Part shown: piece after piece, positions 23,667 through 29,617 of the stretch | Numbering within the stretch: the stretch's first letter is position 1 | How the letters are laid out: every line of letters starts with the position of its first letter | Origin: an uncultured Muribaculaceae bacterium | Lineage (GTDB): Bacteria; Bacteroidota; Bacteroidia; Bacteroidales; Muribaculaceae | DNA length: 35,434 nt | Assembly (NCBI GenBank): GCA_944321715.1 | Contig: CALUMJ010000003.1 | Span: 86,567 to 122,000 of the forward strand | Reading direction: 5' to 3' | Made by a program: the position numbers and the translations under genes | Notes under the pieces: model-generated | Seen by the model: the letters and a program-made list of their open reading frames with translations, nothing else | Database searches by the model: none | What the model was told of the DNA's origin: nothing

Positions 23667-23706
23667 AACACAGGAAAGAAAATTTGGTTTCTGTTCCTGT
23701 GTTTTT
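23667..23706 (+). terminator. Rho-independent terminator of the peptide operon
   Basis: AACACAGGAA pairs with TTCCTGTGTT, with AGAAA/TTTCT pairs extending the stem inward, followed by a T-run. This is the strongest terminator in the window and marks the end of the maturase/peptide operon. A decayed form of the same segment is found after unit 1 (about 23200-23235). Confidence 0.85.
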
Positions 23707-23836
23707 CTGTGTCAGGCGATACGCCATAAAATGCTGCATGGGGGGCAACATTAGTGTTTGTTTGCATTGTGTTGCATTGTTTTGCACATAATGCCTGTCG
23801 GGTTAACAATTATAAGCAAAAAACCGCTGTTTTTCT

Positions 23837-23867
23837 TTTGTTTTATTCGATGGTTGCGCTATATTTG
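23837..23867 (+). promoter_or_regulatory. Bacteroidota promoter for the DUF2795 gene
   Basis: TTTG (23837-23840), exactly 19 bases, TATATTTG (23860-23867), a perfect match about 40 bases before the ATG at 23908. Confidence 0.87.
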
Positions 23868-23907
23868 CGCAAAATTTTTGGACTATAATCTTAAACATCG
23901 AAACACT

Positions 23908-24129
23908 ATGTATTGGACATTGGAACTTGCTACAAAACTTGAAGATGCACCATGGCCGGCAACCAAGGAAGAGCTTATAGACTACGCCATGCGCTCGGGT
24001 GCGCCGCTCGAAGTAATCGAGAACCTTCAAGAGATGGAAGATGAAGGTGAAACTTACGAAAGCATCGAAGATATTTGGCCCGACTACCCCAGCAAAGACG
24101 ACTTCTTCTTCAACGAGGACGAGTATTGA
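23908..24129 (+). CDS. DUF2795 family small protein
   Basis: A longer open frame begins at 23758, but the perfect promoter at 23837-23867 lies inside it, so the ATG at 23908 is the start. The 73-residue product, MYWTLELATKLEDAPWPATKEELIDYAMRSGAPLEVIENL and on to an acidic C-terminus (DDFFFNEDEY), closely matches the DUF2795 proteins conserved across Bacteroidales as short single-domain proteins. The role is unknown. Its composition is like the chromosomal core, unlike the AT-rich genes on both sides, so it may mark the boundary of the inserted segment. Confidence 0.85.
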   Translation: MYWTLELATKLEDAPWPATKEELIDYAMRSGAPLEVIENLQEMEDEGETYESIEDIWPDYPSKDDFFFNEDEY

Positions 24130-24156
24130 GCTGATAAGGAAAATTATTTAGCACGG

Positions 24157-24189
24157 ACGCGACGAACAAAGTTGATTTGTTTGTCGCGT
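24157..24189 (+). terminator. terminator-like hairpin after DUF2795
   Basis: ACGCGACGAACAAA pairs with TTTGTTTGTCGCGT (14 bp, one G-T pair) around a 5-base loop; a short T-rich stretch follows. Confidence 0.65.
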
Positions 24190-24267
24190 TAGTGTTTTAT
24201 GATGTAGTATTTTGCTTAAATTAATTTGATTTTGTTGTAAGATGTATGAATTCTTCATTTTTTATAA

Positions 24268-24275
24268 TATTTTTG
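24268..24275 (+). promoter_or_regulatory. -7 promoter box before the AlbA_2 gene
   Basis: TATTTTTG matches TAnnTTTG, 28 bases before the ATG at 24304; the -33 position reads TATG, so the promoter is weaker than others here. Confidence 0.5.
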
Positions 24276-24303
24276 CATAGAGTGTAATGAGCGAAAAGGT
24301 ACT

Positions 24304-26199
24304 ATGATAGATATAAAAGACATACAGGACTTTAACGATTATTTAGACACTCTTCTTAGCCAGACAGAGAGTGACGATATTGAGTTTAAAAGTGCGGCAG
24401 GAGGTTTCCCAGGCAGCTTTTGGGAAACTTATTCGGCTTTCGCCAATACTGATGGAGGTACTATTGTTTTTGGGGTAAAAGAAATAAAAGGTAAGTTCTC
24501 TTTAAATGGATTGTCTGACGAGCAAATCGAGAGATACAAAAAAGATTTTTGGAATAACGTAAACAACCGGTCTACTGTAAGTTGCAATTTGATGAAAGAG
24601 AATAGTGTATGTGATGCCGAGTATAAGGGATATAGGTTTCTACTGTTTTTTGTCCCGAGAGCAAGCAAAGCTCAGCGACCTGTGTTTAAAACTATGAATC
24701 CGTATAATGGTACTTTTAAGCGTAATCATGAAGGTGACTACTTATGCTCAAGGAGAGAAGTGCAACGTATGTTTGCTGACGCTGATGAACGACATCCTGC
24801 AGATAGCCGGATTTTGATGAATTACACTATGGACGATATTGATGCAGAAACAGTACGAGCATACCGCCAAAAATTTAGTGTATCTTCTCCCGACCATCCA
24901 TGGTTGACACTTAGTGATATTGATTTGCTTAAGAGATTAGGTGGGTATCGTAAAGATAGAGAAACAGGTGAGGAGGGGTTTACTGTTGCAGGTCTGCTGA
25001 TGTTTGGGAAAAGCGAGTCTATAACAGATGCCGAATGTACGCCCAATTTTTTCCCTGATTATCGCGAACATCTGACGGAGGATGAGAATATAAGATGGAC
25101 AAACCGTATATGTGCAGACGGAACATGGGAGGCAAATTTATTTAATTTTTATCAGCGAGTGTTACCTCGTCTGCAATCTGTGTTACCAAAGCCATTTAAA
25201 TTAGAGGGAAATATCCGAAAGGAAGAAACACCTGCTCATGTAGCTGTTAGAGAGGCTCTTATTAATCTTTGTGTTCATGCCGATTATACGGAAGATGCTT
25301 CGCTTGTTGTAATGCATAATACAAATGCTTTTATATTTTCAAATCCCGGAACTTTGCTCGTTTCTAAAGACCAGTATTATTCAGGAGGAGAAAGTGTGTG
25401 TCGAAACAAGTCGCTACAAAAAATGTTTTCAATGCTTGGTGTTGCTGAAAAAGCGGGGAGTGGTACTGATAAAATATTAAGGGGTTGGAAAGAGTCTAAT
25501 TGGCGAGCACCAATAATAGATGAACGCCAAAATCCTGACAAAGTCGTGCTTGTTATGCCGATGGAATCATTGTTGTCGGAGAGTGCAAAGTTAAGATTAG
25601 AAGAAAAGTTCGGTAACATAGTAAATACATTCTCGCATGATGTCTTATTTGTTTTGGCTTTGGCATGTGATGAAGGTAGTGTAACTAATGAAAGGTTACG
25701 GTATTCGTTAAATTTACATAAAGGAGAAATATCAATTTTATTGAAGCAAATGTGTCGGAGTGGGCTGCTTATGGCTCAAGGATATGGTAGGGGAATGAAA
25801 TATTATCTTCCCAAGGAGCCTAATAAAGACCTGTTTGCATCGCAAGTGGAAGATTTCTCATCTGAAAATAAGGGAACCTCTAAATTAACAGGGGAAGTTT
25901 TGGACGTTAATAGGGGAAGTTCTGATTGTAATAGGGGAAGTTCTGTTGATATGTCGTTTCATGAAAATGATAGGTCGCATTTCTCTAAAAAAAGATTGCC
26001 AAAACAGCAAATGGATGCTTTGGTTATAAGTATTTGTCAAGATTGGATGGATAAAGATGAAATAGCTAAGCAACTAAATAGAACGGTGAAATATGTATCG
26101 GATGTTGTGCTTCCTCGTATGTTAAAAGAAAAAACTATAGAAATGCTTTATCCTGGCACACCAAATCACCCAAGGCAAAAGTATAAGGTTAAAGATTAG
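24304..26199 (+). CDS. AlbA_2 (Schlafen-like) domain protein with ATPase-fold C-terminal region
   Basis: A 631-residue protein. Residues 14-150 form an AlbA_2 domain (ESDDIEFKSAAGGFPGSFWETYSAFANTDGGTIVFGV). Residues about 290-430 contain an ATP-binding-like C-terminal domain (HVAVREALINLCVHADY, FIFSNPGTL, LGVAEKAGSGTDKILRGW), as in proteins called putative transcriptional regulators or ATP-dependent DNA helicase-like. The remainder has winged-helix segments, including a final one after residue 560. A short 7-codon repeat (NRGSSDC, NRGSSVD) lies near residue 540. The gene is AT-rich with its own weak promoter, suggesting horizontal acquisition. The family occurs in mobile and defence-associated loci; no partner gene is present here. 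Confidence 0.82.
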   Translation: MIDIKDIQDFNDYLDTLLSQTESDDIEFKSAAGGFPGSFWETYSAFANTDGGTIVFGVKEIKGKFSLNGLSDEQIERYKKDFWNNVNNRSTVSCNLMKENSVCDAEYKGYRFLLFFVPRASKAQRPVFKTMNPYNGTFKRNHEGDYLCSRREVQRMFADADERHPADSRILMNYTMDDIDAETVRAYRQKFSVSSPDHPWLTLSDIDLLKRLGGYRKDRETGEEGFTVAGLLMFGKSESITDAECTPNFFPDYREHLTEDENIRWTNRICADGTWEANLFNFYQRVLPRLQSVLPKPFKLEGNIRKEETPAHVAVREALINLCVHADYTEDASLVVMHNTNAFIFSNPGTLLVSKDQYYSGGESVCRNKSLQKMFSMLGVAEKAGSGTDKILRGWKESNWRAPIIDERQNPDKVVLVMPMESLLSESAKLRLEEKFGNIVNTFSHDVLFVLALACDEGSVTNERLRYSLNLHKGEISILLKQMCRSGLLMAQGYGRGMKYYLPKEPNKDLFASQVEDFSSENKGTSKLTGEVLDVNRGSSDCNRGSSVDMSFHENDRSHFSKKRLPKQQMDALVISICQDWMDKDEIAKQLNRTVKYVSDVVLPRMLKEKTIEMLYPGTPNHPRQKYKVKD

Positions 26200-26256
26200 A
26201 ATTATTTGGTGGCTAAAGATAGAGCGTTCATCGTCGCATCTAAGAGAATACTATGG

Positions 26257-26448
26257 CTAAGAAACTGTTTTGAAATTTTACAGAAATAGTTTTATAATGG
26301 GATTCTTTGTTTCTGATTTGAGCATCTTTTCGGTCTTTTCCGATTATTTTCTTCGACGTTTTGCTCGCAAACTTACTCAAAAAAATAATCAAAACCTCCT
26401 CGAAAATCCATCTCAAATCATTGAATAAAAGGCAAAACAGTTCATAAG
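26257..26448. repeat. MITE-like non-coding repeat, copy 1
   Basis: About 190 bp, homologous along its length to 27426-27606. The ends form terminal inverted repeats (AGAAACTGTTTTGAAATTTT at the left, AAAACAGTT-type complement at the right), decayed at the right end here. It has no coding frame. The gap 26200-26670 holds this element and a promoter box only. Confidence 0.75.
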
Positions 26449-26560
26449 TAATGAAATCTTTGGGGATTATGAAAATTCAGTAACTTTTCGCTAAAAGAAA
26501 AGCTTCAATTTCAAATTTGTATTTCAGCCGAAATCCGACGGATATTTCACTGTTTTTATG

Positions 26561-26568
26561 TAACTTTG
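26561..26568 (+). promoter_or_regulatory. -7 promoter box before the rhamnose mutarotase
   Basis: TAACTTTG matches TAnnTTTG; no good -33 box is seen. It would give a ~95-base leader before the ATG at 26671. Confidence 0.45.
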
Positions 26569-26670
26569 CTTGGGAGATAGTATGGATGTCATGGCTTTTT
26601 GTATGGATTGCCATTTCTAATCTGTTTGTAATAACTTGAAATTTATTTAGCGAATTTGACTTAATGGGAT

Positions 26671-27048
26671 ATGGAAGGATATAGGGTTAAACAATACGGG
26701 GAACCAGTGAAACGGTATTGCCAGACACTCGACTTGCGCGACAACCCCGAGTTGGTGGCCGAGTACCGTAGGCGGCATAGCCGTGGCGAGGCTTGGCCTG
26801 AAGTGATTGAAGGAATACGTCAAGTGGGCATACTTGAAATGGAGCTTTATATCATAGGGACACGGTTGTTCATGATTGTCGAAACACCGCTCGACTTTGA
26901 CTGGGATACGGCAATGGCACGACTTGCCACGCTGCCGCGCCAGCAAGAGTGGGAGGACTATATGTCGGTATTACAAATGTCGGCTCCGGGAGTTACTTCA
27001 GCACAGAAGTGGCGGCTCATGGAACGTATGTTCTACCTATACGAGTAG
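26671..27048 (+). CDS. rhaM: L-rhamnose mutarotase family protein
   Basis: A 125-residue protein with the RhaM pattern: RYCQTLDLRDNPELVAEYRRRHS, WPEVIEGIRQVGILEMELYIIGTRLFMIVET, FDWDTAMARLATLPRQQEWEDYM. The family interconverts the alpha and beta anomers of L-rhamnose and acts as a small dimer in the cytoplasm. Length is slightly over the ~105 residues of the E. coli enzyme. No rhamnose catabolic genes lie nearby; Bacteroidales often carry this gene alone and it may serve other 6-deoxysugars. It converges on the YjbR gene with only 10 bp between the stops. Confidence 0.9.
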   Translation: MEGYRVKQYGEPVKRYCQTLDLRDNPELVAEYRRRHSRGEAWPEVIEGIRQVGILEMELYIIGTRLFMIVETPLDFDWDTAMARLATLPRQQEWEDYMSVLQMSAPGVTSAQKWRLMERMFYLYE

Positions 27049-27058
27049 CCACAGGCTG

Positions 27059-27424
27059 TCAGGTTGCAGGCGAGAGTGTGGCACGGATGGTGCGGGGAAG
27101 TTTGTCACGAACAGTGTTGTAGGACGTTGTAATCCATTCTTTTATGTGGGCATCGGTGAAGTCGCTGTGTTCCAGCATGATGTCGTTCCAGTGTTTTTTG
27201 TTCCAATGCCATGCCGGGCGCACGCCCTCGTAGTGTTCTCGCAATTCCTGCCCTAATTCGGGAGGCAACTTGATGGTGATGCGAGTGTCAAGTTGTCCGT
27301 CGAGCGGCAATGCCATGAATATCTTGCCTCCGATGCGGAACACGATGTAATCGTCGCCAAAAGGCATGTCTTCGGTGGCATGAGGCAACGACAATGCAAA
27401 CAGCCGGGCTTGTTCTATATCCAT
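27059..27424 (-). CDS. MmcQ/YjbR family protein
   Basis: A 121-residue protein matching the MmcQ/YjbR family over its length: MDIEQARLFALSLPHATEDMPFGDDYIVFRIGGKIFMAL, ITIKLPPE, PAWHWNKKHWNDIML, and a helical end. The fold is a compact DNA-binding-like domain, but its biological role is unsettled. The unusual feature is upstream: the ATG (27422-27424) is followed after a single base by the end of a 181-bp MITE-like element, so the whole leader of this gene is repeat sequence and the nearest promoter box (27627-27634) lies beyond it. Confidence 0.88.
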   Translation of the reverse strand: MDIEQARLFALSLPHATEDMPFGDDYIVFRIGGKIFMALPLDGQLDTRITIKLPPELGQELREHYEGVRPAWHWNKKHWNDIMLEHSDFTDAHIKEWITTSYNTVRDKLPRTIRATLSPAT

Positions 27425-27425
27425 T

Positions 27426-27606
27426 TTAGAAACTATTTTGAAATTTTGCAGAAATGGTTTTGTATGGAGTTATTTGTTCATGTTTTGAGTGTCTTTTCGG
27501 CTTATTCTCTTCGGCGTTAAACTCTTTAAACTTACAAAAAAAACAATCAAAACCGCCTCGAAAATCCATCTCAAGCCATCGAACAAAATTTCAAAACAGT
27601 TTCTAA
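27426..27606. repeat. MITE-like non-coding repeat, copy 2
   Basis: 181 bp with clear terminal inverted repeats: TTAGAAACTATTTTGAAATT at the left and the complement AATTTCAAAACAGTTTCTAA at the right (one mismatch). Shared internal blocks with copy 1 include TCGAAAATCCATCTCAA and TCTTTTCGG. It has no coding capacity. It fills the intergenic space from one base upstream of the YjbR start codon to about 20 bp short of the promoter of that gene. Confidence 0.82.
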
Positions 27607-27626
27607 GTTTTTTGCTTTGTTATCCA

Positions 27627-27634
27627 CAAATTTA
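27627..27634 (-). promoter_or_regulatory. -7 promoter box, probable YjbR promoter
   Basis: TAAATTTG on the minus strand matches TAnnTTTG; the -33 region has TTTC at 21 bases. Transcripts would cross the whole repeat before reaching the YjbR start. Confidence 0.5.
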
Positions 27635-27667
27635 CGGAAAAACGTGGAATGAATAGAAACAGTTTCC

Positions 27668-27675
27668 TAATTTTG
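27668..27675 (+). promoter_or_regulatory. -7 promoter box of the epimerase gene
   Basis: TAATTTTG, 23 bases before the ATG at 27699; the -33 box is not recognisable. Confidence 0.6.
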
Positions 27676-27698
27676 CAAAAAAGATAGGCACTACATAT

Positions 27699-28715
27699 AT
27701 GGCAAAACGTGTACTTGTTACAGGAGCTGGTGGATTTATCGGCGGATTCATAGTTGCCGAGGCCTTGCGTCGCGGTTACGAAACTTGGGCGGCGGTGAGG
27801 GCGACAACTTCTCGCCAATTTTTGCAAGATGAGCGTATTAATTTCATCGAGCTTGATTATTCAGATGGTGAAACTTTGTGCAGCCAGATAACCGAGGCCG
27901 TCGGTAAGATGGGCGGACGCTGGGATTATGTGGTGCATAACTTGGGCGCGACAAAGTGTGTCAATTTCCTTGATTTCAACAGGGTGAACTATGAATATAT
28001 GCGCGCACTTGTCGATGCGCTTCGTGCTGCCGATGCCACGCCTGATGCGTTTCTGCTCATGAGTAGCTTGAGCGTGATGGGGCTTGGCGACGAGAAGGGT
28101 TATACCCCGTTCAACACGCGCATGATAGCTCTGCCCGACACGCGCTATGGAGTGTCGAAACTCAAGGCCGAGACCTATCTGCAATCGCTGAGCGGCTTCC
28201 CGTACATAATATTTCGCGCCACTGGTGTGTATGGCCCGCACGAACGAGATTATTACATGATGATGCGTTGCATCAAGTATGGCTTTGACTTCAGTGTTGG
28301 ATTCAAGAAACAAGTATTGACGTTTATCTATGTCAAAGACCTTGCCTGTGCCGTGTTTGATGCTATTGAGAGTGAAAACACCCGGCGCAAAACCTACCTC
28401 ATAGCCGAGCCGCGCAGCTACACGCAAAAAGAGTTCCGCACGATAGTGGCCAAGGCATTGGGAAAACGATTGGTGCTGCCTGTGTGCTGCCCGTTGTGGA
28501 TATTGTATGCCGTGTCGGCGATTGCCGGCACCATAAGCAAGTTCACGCTAAAGCCCAGCACACTCAACCGCGACAAATATCGCATCATGCGTCAGCGCAA
28601 CTGGGCTTGCGACACGAGCGATGCCGTGCGCGATTTCGGCTTTTCGCCGCAATACACATTGGAGAAAGGGGTTGCCGAGGCCGTGGAGTGGTACAGACAG
28701 GCAGGTTGGCTGTAG
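27699..28715 (+). CDS. NAD-dependent epimerase/dehydratase (extended SDR)
   Basis: A 338-residue Rossmann-fold enzyme. The nucleotide-binding GAGGFIG is at residues 9-15, a LDYSDG acidic motif follows strand beta-3, and the active site YGVSK (Tyr-x3-Lys) is near residue 149 with the catalytic Ser in LLMSSLSVMG. The substrate half contains IIFRATGVYGPHERDYYMM and FIYVKDLACAVFDAI, typical of sugar-nucleotide or lipid-type extended SDRs. A hydrophobic segment (PVCCPLWILYAVSAIAGTIS, about 261-280) resembles those in 3-beta-hydroxysteroid-dehydrogenase-like members. The substrate is unknown and the gene stands alone. Its 3' end converges on a hairpin shared with the next gene. Confidence 0.9.
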   Translation: MAKRVLVTGAGGFIGGFIVAEALRRGYETWAAVRATTSRQFLQDERINFIELDYSDGETLCSQITEAVGKMGGRWDYVVHNLGATKCVNFLDFNRVNYEYMRALVDALRAADATPDAFLLMSSLSVMGLGDEKGYTPFNTRMIALPDTRYGVSKLKAETYLQSLSGFPYIIFRATGVYGPHERDYYMMMRCIKYGFDFSVGFKKQVLTFIYVKDLACAVFDAIESENTRRKTYLIAEPRSYTQKEFRTIVAKALGKRLVLPVCCPLWILYAVSAIAGTISKFTLKPSTLNRDKYRIMRQRNWACDTSDAVRDFGFSPQYTLEKGVAEAVEWYRQAGWL

Positions 28716-28720
28716 TTTCC

Positions 28721-28744
28721 CCCAAATCTAATGCCCGATTTGGG
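28721..28744. terminator. bidirectional terminator-like hairpin between convergent genes
   Basis: CCCAAATC and GATTTGGG form an 8-bp stem around an 8-base loop and fill the 29-bp gap between the epimerase stop and the stop of the tail-anchored protein gene. Confidence 0.55.
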
Positions 28745-29617
28745 TCAAATGGCTCCAAAAAGTCTTAGCAGCACGACCACGAATGCCACAAGCGCGCCCG
28801 TGGCTATGATGAGAGAAGCACGACCCTCCTTGCTCGAACGGTCGATGAGTTGTGTTTCCATATTCTTCAAAATGGAGTGAGTGCTGTTGCGCATCACCAT
28901 TACATCCTTGGCAATCAGGTTGAGTTTCTCTTCAAATTCCGACAGTTCTTGCCTCACCGCGGCAGCCTCGTCGCTGTAGTGCTGTGTGTTGCGATTTTCG
29001 GCAGAGGGTGCTGTAGCATGGCTTGAAGGCAGACGCATTGCCATATTGTCGATTTGAGTGCTCACCATTTCCATTTTGCCACTTATGGCGGACAATTGTG
29101 AAATGATGTCGTTGTAATCGATGCCACTTCCGTCAGGCTTGTTTGGGGCGATATTGTTTATTCCCTCGATGCTGTCGCGCAACTTGTCGATGCTATCCTT
29201 GAACTCGGGAAGTATGGCAAGCCGTTCGGCAACGATGTCGTTGAGCTCTTTTGCAACATCGGGCGCAGCAGGCTGCTCGTAGGCTGTTGCGGTGGGTTCG
29301 GCATTCTTTTCGTTGCTTGGTGCCAATTGCTTGAATGTGTCGATTGCTGCATCGAGTTTGCCGGATAATTGTTGCATTCGGTCACAAGTTTCCTCTGCAA
29401 GTTTCTTGTGTGCTTCATTGGCAGTCGAGGCAAAGTCTTTCACGGCATCGGTTACCGCATTGAGCGATTGCACATATTCGCCAAGCGAGCTGTTGATGCG
29501 TGCGGCAGCATCCACCACATCTTCGACCTGTTTTCGAGCCGAGTCGAGTTGTTCGAGCGACGTTTCGAGTTTTGTCAACGATTTCAATATTTCTTGGACG
29601 TTATTTTCAGGTGCCAT
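28745..29617 (-). CDS. tail-anchored coiled-coil protein of unknown function
   Basis: A 290-residue protein that I cannot assign to a family. Long amphipathic helices with heptad character cover residues 1-95, 130-175 and 215-265, separated by Pro/Ala-rich linkers (ATAYEQPAAPD near 115). A single transmembrane segment sits at the extreme C-terminus (LIIATGALVAFVVVLLRLFGAI, about 269-290) and there is no signal peptide, so it should be tail-anchored in the inner membrane with the coiled coil in the cytoplasm. Its start codon overlaps the end of the 1421-residue gene by 11 bp, indicating translational coupling. It may tether the large protein, or DNA bound to it, to the membrane; that is inference. 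Confidence 0.8.
   Translation of the reverse strand: MAPENNVQEILKSLTKLETSLEQLDSARKQVEDVVDAAARINSSLGEYVQSLNAVTDAVKDFASTANEAHKKLAEETCDRMQQLSGKLDAAIDTFKQLAPSNEKNAEPTATAYEQPAAPDVAKELNDIVAERLAILPEFKDSIDKLRDSIEGINNIAPNKPDGSGIDYNDIISQLSAISGKMEMVSTQIDNMAMRLPSSHATAPSAENRNTQHYSDEAAAVRQELSEFEEKLNLIAKDVMVMRNSTHSILKNMETQLIDRSSKEGRASLIIATGALVAFVVVLLRLFGAI

Larger units (their letters stand above)
22756..23706 (+). repeat. tandem duplication of the precursor-peptide unit, offset 482 bp
   Basis: 22756 onward and 23238 onward are homologous copies in the same order: the tail of the maturase gene, a spacer, peptide A, an AT-rich spacer (containing TAATTAATT), peptide B and a trailing segment with an ACAGGARAGAAAATTTG sequence. 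Identity is high for about 100 bp, from the maturase tail into the peptide A leader, and again over the codons for GPTNCQNQW; between these blocks the copies have diverged strongly. The second copy carries a relic of the maturase 3' end ahead of peptide A2. Confidence 0.85.

Noticed and set aside
23408-23809. 133-codon minus-strand frame across the peptide operon
   Set aside because: It crosses peptide B2, the strong terminator and the end of A2 in antisense, with no promoter or family match.
25887-25950. Three GGGGAAGTT repeats in the AlbA_2 gene as a possible phase-variation tract
   Set aside because: Only two exact 21-base units plus one offset copy; the units are in frame and too few to suggest slipped-strand switching.
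26200-26256. Search for a tRNA or attachment site at the edge of the AT-rich segment
   Set aside because: No cloverleaf, no direct repeat and no integrase gene were seen at either edge.
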